Positions 1-12,800 of a DNA stretch of 64,000 nucleotides are shown here, piece after piece. The translations under genes and the position numbers were made by a program. Source of the stretch: Glandiceps talaboti (Eukaryota > Hemichordata > Enteropneusta > Spengelidae). Below the pieces are notes generated by a model, which was given only the letters and a program-made list of their open reading frames with translations, was not told the DNA's origin and did not search any database. Position 1 is the first letter of the stretch. Each line of letters starts with the position of its first letter. The stretch covers positions 2,083,001 to 2,147,000 of the forward strand of contig NC_135559.1 of NCBI RefSeq assembly GCF_964340395.1, written 5' to 3'.

Positions 1-1920
1 ATGTGGTGACTCGCAAGAAATCCCAGTTTTTATCATTTTGACTCACAACAACAAAATTTGACTATCATTAGACTTAGAGGGCACACTGCAACCGAGAGGC
101 ATCCAGACTATGATCTGTGACACTGCTACCTTCTTTTTTCTTCGCTATCCATGGATAGAGAATGACTTTCAAGTAGAGTCATTGATCCAACATTAGTAGA
201 CATATTACTATCTAAGAATATTTTGGTTCCGAACAATGCATTTGTTTTCACATATTTTTTGTATGTCTGGATAAAGTCAATATGAACATCAAATGTTAAT
301 TATCATCCATTCATTTTATGTAAATGAATGCTTGAATGAAGTAACAAAACAATAAAATTTGCATCACACATAAATCAGCTGGTACAAGGGCTGGTTCAAG
401 ACAGGTGTTCACTATTTGGTGAAAAAGTGAACTGACTTGATATCGTTTGTGAAAATAGGCAACCATTAAGAACCATCAAGAATCTCCTACAATTTGAAAT
501 GCTGATTTTATCAATTTTATTGTAATGATGAAACAAAACTAAACCATGGCATTATAACAAAATCAATTTCATATCTACCATGGTCTTAAATTTAATGATT
601 TTTACTGAGCATTTTGGATACTTTTCAGGGAGCTAGCATAGATACATCTGGGACAGTGCACTGGACTACATTGTACACATGATATACTGCATGTAGATCA
701 CCATACAAGAGGATGTTCATCAATGTTGTATTTGATCAATTAATGAGTTACATGAGTACTTTCATTTCACCAGGTGTTATCATGTTATATTTGGCTTTTT
801 ACCTGGCTGACGAAGGACGAAGCAAGTTTCTTTTCAGTTACCTGACTGCCTTTTCCTGAGTAAGAAACAAGTTCCTTTTCTATGAAGCCATACAAACTTT
901 TAAACAAAACTTCTGTTGACTGTGACAGTGAGGCCTTGACCAGTCCATATATTGTGCTTGTTGAGGCCAGCCTTTGGGCAATAAATTCCAATGGTACAAG
1001 TACACAATGGTACTTGAATAGAAAACCAAGGACTCAAAGTACAATGCTACCAAAATTAGGGTTTTAAAGTTGTAGGACTCCTCCCTAAAACAGCTGATAC
1101 CATCACCTTCTTAAACTCTGGTTTCTCTTAGAAGACATTATCTTAACCACAATAGCAACTCGAAACTTTAATATTTTACACAAAAAGAACTAAGGCTTAG
1201 AAGAACATGGGGAAAATTTCATACAGACGTAAAATTACATGTTCTTTATCCATATCCATGCAATAATCATAAAATAAATAAATGAAATCATTGTATATGG
1301 CATTAACTGTAACCCTGGCCTAACAAATAGTTTTATTTCTCAATAAAGTCTGAACTGCACTATTTCAGAAGGAAGAGAACTATTGGTGCTCTATCAGACT
1401 GGTGTTGTTGGGGACCACTCTAACTGTAATCACATAACTTGAATAGTTGAAGGTGATATTGTAGAAGAATCTAATGACTTGGGTCAAAGGTCATGATAAT
1501 TTTCAGGATATATTGCATTGTTAGGGGTCAAAGGGTATGTAATAATCTTGCATGCAACACTCTTCACATTCAACATTCTAACTGTCTGAAGTATTGGCAC
1601 TAACAGTTATAGTTAGCACTTAGAAGTACTGGTACTAACAGTTAGCACTCAGAACTATTGGCACTAACAGTTAGCACTCAGACTGTTTGTAATCACTTTG
1701 CCTGATAATTTATCTTCTTTACATTCCTGTCTGTACAATGAAAATCTTGCAGATTTTATGTGACAAAATTACTCGTAAGAAAAAGAACTTCGCCACTCAG
1801 ATAACTTGTAGTAAAACAAATGCAAATATTGTACATTAATTTAGAGATTAATTTTAGTCTTTCCAGACAAGCATAGTGTGCAATATTAACTTGAGACAAA
1901 GTACCCAAGTCATATTACAT

Positions 1921-2058
1921 GGTTCCTTAACAAATGCATATACAGGAAAGTACAGGGGGAGGGGGAAGGGTTTCCACCCTTTAACAAATGTATAGTACAA
2001 GGGTATAGGAAAGTACGGGGAGGGGGTTCCACCCTTTAAGTACAAGAGGAGGGGGGGG
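1921..2058. repeat. About 62-bp tandem duplication, G-rich
   Basis: Two copies with ACAAATG, AGGAAAGTAC, a GGGGGAGGGG run and TTCCACCCTTTAA. Confidence 0.8.
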
Positions 2059-3009
2059 GATACTTTTTACCTCATTGTCCTCATTAATTTATAATTACTG
2101 GCCTTCTCCAACAATCACAAGAAAAACCGACAAAATTATTTGAGATCTAGCATCTTAAATCATTTAAAAGGTGATAACCACCACTATCAGAGTTAAGGGG
2201 TTATCAAAAGTGAGTTAAGTTTACAGCTAAGTTTATGACAGCTTTCAAGGTCTATGTAATGTATACAACACAAGGCCAGACTACTTTATGGTCCTTACAT
2301 TGGGTCACTTTGCCTGGACCAATGCAAATAAACTATAAAATTAATGGGCAGATTTACACCAAGTGAAATAAAAGTCTTAGCAGTAATTTGTTCTCTAGAG
2401 ATAAGGTAAATATTTATTGTTACCTCAAAGCACTCCAACTAAATTTATTACATGAGATAGTACTCTCCTTCATTCTGTCTGCATATTTCAACACTTCACA
2501 CTGTTTGTATATGATTGGAGGTACTGGTCAAAATATCCAAAATTATAATACATAATTTATATGATCCAAAACAAACATAATAAGTTCACTTTGCCTGTAA
2601 ACTTCAATCCTGTTTTATTCAACTTGTAGATATAAATAAAAAACATACACCCCTGGTAGAGAGAGGTTTATTGTGACATAGGGTTATGATGGTTGCCTAG
2701 CAACTGGAACAACTTCATATTTGTTTATTTTTATCAACTTTATGGGGGAAATTAGAAAATAGTTTAAAGGCCCTGGTCTACTTTGGTCAGCAAATTTCCC
2801 TACCACTGATTTTTCTATTTCATATATTTGTACTCCATCTTTCTCAGGCATACATACATGTATAGCATTCTCATCAGACATTGTTGTGTTGAGGGAAATT
2901 CTTCTTCCTCCCAATTCTAATATTGTGATTTTGTTTTTTGTTTATCCATATTACTGTGAAACATTGAGTATGCCATGTGCTGTGCATATCTTTTGAAGTA
3001 TAGCACACG

Positions 3010-3099
3010 CTGCAGTGCTTGTTTCAAAATCTGCAGTGCTTTTTTTTTTAAATCTGTAGTGCTTTTTTCAAAATCTGCAGTGCTTTTTTCAAAATCTGT
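3010..3099. repeat. 21-22-bp tandem repeat, four copies
   Basis: CTGCAGTGCTTTTTTCAAAAT-type units at 3010, 3031, 3053 and 3074, with poly-T length variation. Confidence 0.88.
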
Positions 3100-5610
3100 A
3101 TGTGCCAATGAATCACTGGGCACAATGCGTATTAATTTTGCACACGTTCACAGCAGGATAAAATAGGTCAAAGCAACAGTGTTGGAATGAAAGCATCTAC
3201 ATGATCAAACATTCCCTTTTTATTTCTTTGAAAAGAACAGGTATGTTGTAGGTGAGAACTACATGCACCCTGGCTAAAGGTGCTCTTTAAGAGCTCACAC
3301 TTTTCTACAGTACAATACAGTGTCTTTTGAGAATACTTCCCCTAAAATAATTAAGTTTGCAAATGGCCGAGTATGACTCTGTCATCCTGTTGATTTTATT
3401 AGTGATTTTATTTGTTCCAATCATTCATGACAATAAACAAATATTTTGGGTAAATAACATAATCTGGTTACAGTGGTATTGTTCTTGTTGTTAAACACAC
3501 AGTGGTGCACTAACTAACCTGTTGACTTTGCCTTTGAAATAAATCAATCCTGCATTGCTGTATATAACAATACTGAATGTAATTGAAACTGCTCAATTTC
3601 CAGACTTTAAAGGAGGGCTCTCTTGTGAGAATTGGCAGTTGTCAAGAGTGGTTTTCATGAGCTGTCTGCAACAATTCAACTTTGGGGACTTTTTGTGATT
3701 ACTTCATCTTTTCATTTGCAATGATTAGAATTTCCCCTTTATTCTCCTAAGAATTGCTGACTTCATACAGGAAGCACAGAGGGCATAGATTGTTATTTGA
3801 TATTTCTGTGCAGTTTTCCGTTGCACAAAATAACAAACTACTGTCTGGGTTTCAAGAGTTTTGTTGTGAAAATTAAAATTACTCCTAGTCATTTAACAAT
3901 TTAATAATACCTACATGTACTAAGATATTGATAATCAAATTGAAAACCAACAAAAGACTTACAACAAGTCAACAGTTACACTATTTCCTGAATTATTCCT
4001 AAAAACTGGGGAAAGGTGGGTGGGTGGGGGGAGGGTTCTAGCATCATTGTAGGGTGGTTACCACAGATAACCAAAAATATTTCACTTTAGGTTTGTTTGT
4101 GTATCCCTAGTCCTAAACTGCCTATGATGAGAATTAGTTATATATTGGGGGTTGGGGGTATCTTTTTAACATATTGTTGACTTGCTAGCATAACCAATTC
4201 CAAGGAAACTTCTGCAAAAACTACCTCAAGTACTGAGACAGTATTTCCTAAGTCTACCATACAGTACAAAGTAGGGATGTGTCAATCAAATCACCGGACT
4301 AATTAGAATGACTTTTTCTACCAACATGTACACCATGCCAATTTGAGTTGAAAAGGCTTCTTTATGGTTGTTAGGTATACCTTTGGTTCTTTTCAGTTAC
4401 CATGACACTCTGCTTATTTTTTTATTTCTGTCCTGAAAACTGAGAGATGAATCAAATTTCTTCAGTCAAGACAGTAAACTTTAATAGTTTCAATGTATTC
4501 TTTGAGGTATTTTGGCTCTTGAAAACACTGAACCACAAATTTGTAGACTTATTACGAACTCACTCTATCTTTCATCCAGTCATACATTTCATAATGGCCT
4601 CTTCACTTGGAATGTAGGCTACAGCAAAGTCACAGCACAGTACATAGATCTCAGTGTATTTCTTAGGTCAGCTGTAACTCTACGTTTTTCAGAATCAGTT
4701 TTGTTACATTCGCAGGTCAAATAACACTTGTACAGGTCAGATTCTTGTGGTTTTTACCTGTATTTCTAGGTGACTGGTGACTTGAAAGGTACCTTCTTGA
4801 CTCCTGCCAAATCTACTTCTCCCCCTCTTATCTACACACAATGGTTCATTCCCATAGTTTTTTTGCAAGAAGGATGGAACCATAATGCAGTAATCAGGTG
4901 TAATGACTAAGTCATTAATTGTTGATTCATGGATGAAAATAAAATAACTTCTCTAGACTCTAGCCCGCTGATCTTTCCACATGTCTCATGGAGTTGTTGC
5001 TATTAAATCAGAAAAGGTTTTAGTTTGTTCTCAGAGTCTCTGTTCATCACTGGCAAAGTTTAGAATTTGACCTTTAGATGAATGTCTTCCACTATTCTGT
5101 TTATAGTACTTGAGTTCTGCCCCCCCCCCCAAAAAAAATCACAATATGGCTAATCATATTGTCATGTGACTATCTAATCTGAATGTATTTGCATAAATTA
5201 TGGTAACCATGTTTCAGAACAATGACAACCTGAACTCTAGGTATGAACCATACCCATAAGAGAGAAACAACTTCTATGCACAAATGAAAGACATACAAGA
5301 TTTAGTGTACCCGAAAAGTTTACTCATCTTGGATGAAACATGACAAATATTTCTTTATATAATTTCTTGATTTCAGTAGAACTGATGAGTGAATTTACTT
5401 TTTGTTGTTATCCGAGCAAAAATAGGTTCTACCAAAACTCACCTGCAGTTACACAAGTCTTTGAAAATATTTGTAATTTTGGTAAACAAAGCAAGGTGGT
5501 AAAAGGTTTGAGTTTTCTTTTCATGTATTTGTTGAAATTTGTCAGTTGGAAATGTCACATCTAAGTGTATACCACCTACACACAGTCCCTATATCATGTG
5601 ATACATGTAG

Positions 5611-5830
5611 AGGGACCCTGGGGTGGGGGTTAAAACTGGCCAGGTCTGGGAGAGGTGTGCGGCCAATGCTGCCAACCACAAACCCCATTTTAGACCCATT
5701 TGACCATAAACAAATGCCCAATTTTATACCATTCAAGTTTTTAGAAGACCCCATTTTAGACCAAACAAAATTGGGCATAAAAAAAACAGAGTACCCCCCA
5801 CCCCACCCCCCCCCCACCCCTCCCCCTAGA
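5611..5830. repeat. GC-rich block, probably an interspersed repeat
   Basis: Contains CCCCATTTTAGACC twice (5684 and 5750), a long CCCACCCC tract at the right and GGGACCCTGGGGTGGGGG at the left, which are roughly inverted. ORFs of about 100 codons on both strands look fortuitous. Confidence 0.5.
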
Positions 5831-7397
5831 GAGGGATCTTGATGTAGACAAGTCAAAATACTGGCAACCAAATTAGTCAAACAAAGACAGCAGGAAAAGA
5901 GGCAGACTGGGCTGGTTAAATATCAACTTTGAAAAGACTGGTTGACATTTGACCATCTGTGGGACTTTTTTCTTTGTGGATATGAACCAACTATGTAGGC
6001 AGGGGGAAGCCATAAAGTTTACACACATCTCCAAGGTTTTGGAAAAGCATGTTTGCTCAGTACTATACACCTTTTCTAAGACCTATGCAGGCCTCACTGT
6101 AATCTGATCCTTGGCACTGTTGTCTGTCATAAAACTAAATATTGATGAGACAAAGGGGGACTTTAAATTTCATGTGCATGTCATATGTATGAAGGAATGT
6201 ATGAGAAAATGCTCCATAGAAGACAAATGTGGAAACTGACACAGAGGAATCTGAAAAACATCAAAGGTGGTGGCACCAAGTCTTGAAATTTACAATAGAA
6301 GAAAAAAGCTTTCTTATAAATTGAAATATACATCTTTTTCTACATAGCTTGAAAACTGTAGCAATCAGTGCATAACAGAAAACGTACATGATATGTAGAC
6401 CAAAACATCGCATCCAAAACATTCTCCCTGAACTTTGTGAGATTTAAGGGTGAAGAACGCCCACTTCAGAGATTGTTGAAGATACAACCTTGTCTACAGG
6501 GGTCTAATAACCGAATCCCTAGGGTACATGTATACACTGACATGCGCACACAATTGGACCGTTGAACATCTATTTCTTGCGCACACAAAAAAAGACGCAT
6601 TGCAAGTACTAATTTTCGGTTGTGCTACTCGAAAAATGTGTTTTTCATTTCGAGTAAAAAGAAGCTCTATCAATTTCGAAATACTTAGTGATTTTGAAAA
6701 GTGCTAAAATTAATGTTCGAAAAGTGCGCTTTTGACTTCCCAAGTTTCATTTTGCACTTTTTTGAAGAAACTTTTCCGAACATAGGATACCGCTACCAAC
6801 AAAGCAATGTCTCGAAAAATACTTTTTCGTTAAATTCTTTAAAAAATAAACGAATCACATTTCATATCTTGTGTCAGACATTCATTTTCAATTCCCCTTT
6901 CAATTTGCCCTTTTTTCTAATAAAGTTACAAGTCAACATCACATCGAAATGCTCGGAAGCCCTTCAATGACCCTTGTGCAAAAGTATCACAACCGTACTG
7001 TAGCTGATCAACTGTCTGCTAAGGCATTTACACATACTTTTAACAAGCACGAGAAAAAAATTGAGAAACCAACTTCCATATGTTCGCTATCTTAACTTTG
7101 ATGTTCACATTGGAACTGGCGTAGAGCGATCGCACAACTTTTTGAATCACTGAGTTTAGTAGCAGATACAGAGCACCATGTCAACAGCTGAGCTTTCACT
7201 GTCACACAGCACAGCCACACGTAAACTCGTACACACACTGAAACTAACACGATCGTCATGCAAGAAACATACTGCAAAATCAGAGAGACAAATATAAGGT
7301 GATCCATAGCTTGCGTCGAAGACTATAAAGTCTTCACTAAAATAATGATTTTCGGCGAAACAATATCGCACAAGCGAAATATATGATGGGTACTTAC

Positions 7398-7481
7398 CGC
7401 TCCGGACGAGAACTCGACGCAGATCACGGCGATAATTGTACATATAAGTACATGCCTCTCTATAACTTCCCTGAAATTCAT
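7398..7481 (-). CDS. COL4A1-like: Signal-peptide exon of a divergent gene, probably the alpha1-type collagen IV partner
   Basis: Read on the minus strand from 7481, 28 codons open with MNFREVIERH, then the hydrophobic stretch VLICTIIAVICVEFSSGA, and end exactly at a strong donor GCG|GTAAGTAC (7400-7393). Intron phase is 0, as at the end of the + strand gene's signal exon. The small-residue end SSGA suits signal peptidase. An in-frame ATG seven codons upstream (7502) could add MLYSFIT, but the ATG at 7481 has the better context (A at -3), and a stop lies further upstream. COL4A1 and COL4A2 class genes sit head to head in many animals, which is the reason for the name. No Gly-X-Y sequence of this gene is in the window, so it could be another secreted protein. 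Confidence 0.62.
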
Positions 7482-9821
7482 TGTAATAAAACTGTACAGC
7501 ATACGCTGTTGGTAGTAAATGTCTTCTGGAAGTAAATGTCTACAGTCTCTTCATAACCTAATGAAACACAACAGAAATTCTCTTGCAACGTGCCTTCAGA
7601 GTTCCTCAGCTTTCCACCATTTTAGAGTGACCAACACCAGTAGTTCTAACTAGGACCTCTTCACAGGAAGTCTTCAAGACTGTCGCGCACTACTTTACTC
7701 TAACTTGGCAAGTGTCTAAACTTTGTTGAAAGACACTATCATGAAATCTCTCCCACTATCAGTGAGAGAATACTTCTGAAAGATTACCGAGTGTTGCAAG
7801 GGTGAAGTTCTCGCTAGATCAAGGTGATTCAAAGTGCCTGAATAGGGAAGTTCCAACTGTTAGCTGAACTACTTTCTTGTAGCGTAGTTATACAGTTGAG
7901 GAAACCCCGCACACAGACAAGCCAGCTGGATTGGTATTTGTGTACGATAAGTAAGCCACACGATCTTATACACAAACTTCATCAAGAAATCAGAGATAGG
8001 GTCCACTTAATAAGTCAATCGGTAGTTGGGAGAACTAGAAATAATCAGCGCATAAGAATGAGCCAATGAAATCAGTCTGAAAGTTTTCCCTCTGTCTAGT
8101 CTGTGAAGTTTCGCAGGTAGACTGTCAGACAACATACTCAAGTTTCACCTTTGCTCATGCGATAAAAATTAATTGTTCAAATTTTAGGAAAAGTTTTTTT
8201 TGCGTCTCCTTTTCTTGCATAATTAAATCAGTACATTTTCGTCCCATTGTGTTAATTAGTAATTTACACAGTGCATTTGCACAGATAAGAAGACCAGATT
8301 CTCGGCTAATGCTAATCAATTGTTCTTAGTTTTAAGTATTAAAACTCTATAGTTACATAACTCCATTGGTTGTTGCGCACCTTGATATAATCCTACTCAC
8401 GTAATGACTAAACTAAAGCCTGGTTTCAATCGTCCATGGTAAAAAGAAGAAAAAAGAAAAGAAAAAAAGGTCTCCATCAGTCTTTTAAGTGACAAGAAAT
8501 GAAGAAAAATATTGAATGCCCTGCAATTGTAAATCAAACAGATCGACAATAACACTTTCTTGTTATTTTATCCAGATTTCAAATCTTGCTCGTTTTCTCT
8601 TTTGTCTTTGTTTCTTTAATTGTTTCGGCTGCCACTGCCATTTACTATTTTCGTTTTGCCTTGGTGTGATCACGTAGTTTGACTTCATGAGTCATAGATC
8701 GGACTGTTGGTGTCAGGAGGCGGTAAATAAAGCGTACGTGTTTTCCGACAGGCAGTACACGGGACATTTTTGTGGTTTCCCTCTATTTGCATGACAAAGG
8801 CGATACAAGAAGTTTATTGTCCAGGTGTCTAGCCTTCGTCTCCCACCAGACCACTGCACGCACCCAATACTTGGATATCTCAAAAACTTTTGTATGAATA
8901 CAAAGTGCATTTACTAACACACAATTCTTTCTGACGTTAAAAAATCAATTATATCCGTTTGTTTTAATCCCAAGAGTATGAAATTACTATTTGTTTTGTT
9001 TCTAACTATATTTGAGTTTCTCGTTCGACGTCGACATAATTGGTAGTTTACAAGTCCAAACTTTGGCACAGGATATGCTACTTTCGTCATTCTGCTTTAC
9101 AGTTTCCTGCATAAAATCACATTCTTTTTTTCAAGAGCAAACAAAAGGTTAATCTTTTGATAGATACGATCTCTCCCCTGGGGTTAATACCCCTTGTTTA
9201 TCAAAATGCTGTGTGCTGCACGGTTTCCTTTCAACAACGCACTTAATCTTGATCATAACTCAATTCTCCCAACACTGTAACTCTAAGTTTTAGCTCCGCC
9301 CCCAATATGAACTTTATCGTAAGGAATGATTGCTAAGACCATGGACCCACGTTTCCAACTCTAGCCCTGTAACAACTAGGTAAAATTTCGTAGATTTCCA
9401 GCAAGGGGAAGTCTGCTAGTTGGACGAAGGCTTTACAGGTTCGGTTTGGCGGCCGAGACAGAATCCTGAACGACAGGAAGTCATCTGAAGTGTGTGCAGG
9501 ATAATTTGCAGACGACGATTGAGTCCTGAGCCAACTACCGAATTCTCAGCTGAGCCGCTGTGTTCAAGACCAAACATCTCCGCTCCGTCAATGTTGGTTG
9601 TTTAGTTCGTTGCTGTATTGACGGGTGTTTCAAGTTCACGTTCTTTTAATGGTCACACCAGTTAAGTCTACAATATGAATTTCTGGTAAGTTGACAAGAT
9701 CCATTCATTTTTGGCGTAAAAACCTAGCTACAGTTTAATGCACGTAACGTTGTACACTCGAGAAATACACAGGTTTGGTTGTGAAACTTTCGCCGAACAT
9801 ATATACCGCGTACATGTATTG
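7482..9821. promoter_or_regulatory. Putative bidirectional promoter and 5' UTRs of the divergent collagen IV pair
   Basis: The 2,340 bp between the two divergent start codons are visibly richer in CpG than the flanking introns. CCAAT boxes occur on the plus strand (8063-8067) and on the minus strand as ATTGG (7930-7934, 8365-8369, 9039-9043). A 10-bp palindrome TCGACGTCGA lies at 9025-9034. No convincing TATA box is placed relative to either start. Shared promoters of vertebrate COL4A1/COL4A2 rely on CCAAT and GC boxes, so the layout is compatible, but transcription starts and any untranslated first exon cannot be fixed. A donor-like CTGGTAAGT at 9684-9692 might end a 5' UTR exon. Confidence 0.5.
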
Positions 9822-9899
9822 ATGGTTATTTTCATTGCATTTCTCGTCAGGGTGATCATAACTGCTGTAGTCCTTCTTTCTACGGACTTTGCTGTAGCC
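9822..9899 (+). CDS. COL4A2-like: Collagen IV exon 1: start and signal peptide (residues 1-26)
   Basis: ATG at 9822 begins [20 protein letters not shown] and the exon ends ...FAVA just before GTAAGTACT at 9900. A hydrophobic core with small residues AVA at the end is a classic signal peptide. Phase 0 matches exon 2. The frame stays open upstream to an ATG at 9738, which would add 28 residues including two cysteines. Start 9822 is preferred because it gives a compact signal peptide, but the longer start cannot be excluded. Confidence 0.82.
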
Positions 9900-12800
9900 G
9901 TAAGTACTGAATTTATTTACTTTTGTCATCACTGTCTTCGAAATCTCTTCACTGTTGACTGAATTGAACCCAGGAAGACTACGGAGAGATTTCAAGATGG
10001 CGGACGAGATACGGAAAAAAAAATATTTTCTGGAAACTTTTTCGACTTAACTTTTCTTGTTTTATGTATCAACTTTTGACATAATTCTATGGCACACAAA
10101 TACTATTTTTGTTAAGTTGAACATTTAAAAGTATTTAGTCCATGGTGGAGTACAGAGTACAAGTTGTGATAAGTTAATAGAACTCGAAAGTTAAGAAACC
10201 GATTTGTAAGTTATTTCGAACTCAGAAATCTCAGAATAAATGAGAATTTCTTTTTTTATTACTTTTATTTATGTATGATAACATGAATAATGCACATTTC
10301 CTTCACTTAATCGTATACTACCTACGAAGGGATATTGTGTGACACTTTGTTTCGCTTTATTCCGGGATGTGCAGTTGTTTTTAGGACAGCTGTGATTTAT
10401 ACCGTAAAACTTCTATCGTTAGCTCCACTGTAAACACACAAATTCGCATCTCACACTAGCGGCAGCCAAGCTGTCGCAAGTTTCTTTTCAATGTAATTTC
10501 AATTAAAGATTGTCTTTAGGCAATTTTCACTGACATATTTCAAACAAATATTGCAAAATATTTTCTAGCATTATTTTATTCTAGTACCAAAAGTAAGTAT
10601 TCTATGTTATGTTTATTAGAATATCCCCAAAAATTTAAATTTGCAATATTTTCTCCATGCCATTTAAAAATACAATATCTCTAATTGTTTTTAAAAACAT
10701 TGATTATCATTTAATTCATATGGTTACCGTTTTGTAAAAACTTTTATTGGCATTTAATTCATAGAAAGCTTTTGTAATGAAAATTGCATTGTTGTAGGCA
10801 TTATTACTAGTATTAGGAGATGTTTGGAAAGGAGTAAAATCTAAAAAAAAAAAAGATTTTGTGATGAATTAGATAACATAATTGATTTGTTTCCTAATTC
10901 TGTAGATATTTATGAAACTGATTTTTGAAAAGTAGAAAGTAATAATATAAAACAAAAATTGAAGTAAAATGCATCTCCAAACTTGCGCCCCCCCCCCCCC
11001 CATCCTGTTTATAAGTCCATTTTCACCACATGGAAATGAGTGTCAAATTACAGAAACACAACTTATGATATGTAGCAACTGAGAAAAGAATCTTCATTCA
11101 GTGTATAGGTGATGACAGAAACATAGATACGCACTTGATTTGTATCCTTCCAATGGGTTGGTGAGGGAGGTGAAAGGTCAATCCATCACAGCAGGGATAA
11201 AATCTCCAGTGAGGGTCGGTATGTAAAGGTCATAGAGATCAAATGAGGGGGTACATACCATTTCTCCAGTTATCATTTCTGCAAATTTAAGATCATCAAA
11301 GTCTACTCTGAAGTTGTCAGCTCATTCTGGAAATCATAAAGGGATATTTTTTTTTTTACTTTTGATGGATGACTTACTATCTGGACATGATTTTTCATTC
11401 TGTTGTCTGGGTCATAATGTGAATGACTTTTGTGAAGGCCCAAACTTTCCTTTGCTGCCAAGCACTCACTGTGACATGGAAAGTATGTTAATGATGTACC
11501 TGACCTCATTTTACCATTTCATATCTCCCCCCCCCCCCCCAAAAAAAAAAAAAAAAAAAAAAAATCAGAAAAAAAATCACCACTTTGTTATTAGTTTATA
11601 TAGGATTTTACATTATCATCTGATAGAGCCATCATGAATCTAGCAGGTCTAAATATAAAATGTTAATTATAACTGATGAAAAGTCTCTACAGATTTAATC
11701 ATTTGGTAAAGTTAGAACGACAAGTTTAAAGAAAAAATGGTGAATTCTTAATTCATGCTTTGTAATGTTTTGATGAATTCACAAGATTGGTAAGGAGATA
11801 AAAGTAAGTTTGATATCCACTATAATGCCTCTATGTAAACAAAAGCTTGACAACAGAAGTGTGAAATGTTTTGTATAAATGCTATTTATAATATTTAGAA
11901 AAAAATGGATGTTGAAGAAATTTCTGTATAAATGTCCAATTTTTCACCTGACTTCTTGAGATACATGACAAAAACTAGAGCCCTTGTTATCACTTATGTA
12001 TAATGGGCATGATACAATTGAGACAGTGTTCTGTGTAAGAGATGCCAAGATGTTTTGAAGTAGAGGTTCTGATTTGGGTTCAGTACAGCACTAAGACGTG
12101 TACATGTTGCTACTGTATTCCCATGGACTCTTATCAGATGTCATTTCAACAACTCACGACTACTGAAACAAACCACACTGCTGTTTTAACGATTAACTAG
12201 AGAGTATTCTATAGCATGCTTGGTAGCACTGTGACTTGCCAAATTACTGGTAATGCCGATTCTTAACGTTTCATAATTCCATCACATTTAACATAAATCA
12301 CTGGATCTAAGCAAAAGCTGTGGGATCCTGGAACACAATTCTCACCCCATTGATTTTAAGCTCTCTCTTCACACTTGCAAAGCGTCAGGATAGGGAAGTG
12401 CTGAATCAGCAAGTCTCTCACCAACACATGTACTATGTAGTGCCATCCCATGCAGTGTTTTGGCTAAGGTTGAAAACACCTAAAAACTTGCTGAGAAAGT
12501 AGATTTCCTTGCACCATAATTATGGCTGGGAACCCTGGTAAAAATACAGGAATCTTGGGTAGATTTTATCTACATGTTGCCTGTTAGCTAACATATAACA
12601 ATGACCTATACTAGTATACATACTCTTTACTCTGGAGTTAGTTAGCACAATCCTGTAAGTGACAAGAAGTATTTTATACAATAAAACCCAGCTATAAATA
12701 TCTTAGTAAAGCCATCTACATGTATAAATTTTGTCATAGCACCACAGTAGAAACATAGACATTGTTTCATAGTGCCATACCAGAAGTCATCTGCATTGTC

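Larger units (their letters stand above)
1..7397 (-). other. Probable intron 1 of the divergent partner gene; no exon seen
   Basis: Left of the minus-strand donor at 7397 I searched for a cysteine-rich or Gly-X-Y exon on the minus strand and found none. ORFs here are short and without protein character. Visible pieces are a fragment of the GTGCCCTCTAA element (61-95), the small tandem repeats listed below, poly-C/A at 5119-5138 and a GC-rich block at 5611-5830. Confidence 0.5.

Noticed and set aside
5542-5880. Overlapping ORFs of 98 and 112 codons on opposite strands
   Set aside because: Proline- and glycine-rich ends come from the C-rich tract; the block looks like a non-coding repeat.
7092-7307. 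Minus ORF beginning MDHLIFVSL with hydrophobic start
   Set aside because: It lies downstream of the strong donor at 7397 and overlaps no supported exon. The better signal exon is at 7398-7481.
7156-7443. 95-codon minus ORF beginning MYNYRRDLRR
   Set aside because: It overlaps the signal exon in another frame and reads through its donor; no protein features.
9684-9692. ATG-AATTTCTG|GTAAGT as an alternative coding first exon
   Set aside because: It would encode only four residues and no signal peptide; kept only as a possible 5' UTR donor.
9735-9995. Minus-strand ORF opposite collagen exon 1
   Set aside because: Shadow of the plus-strand signal exon; charged, without features.
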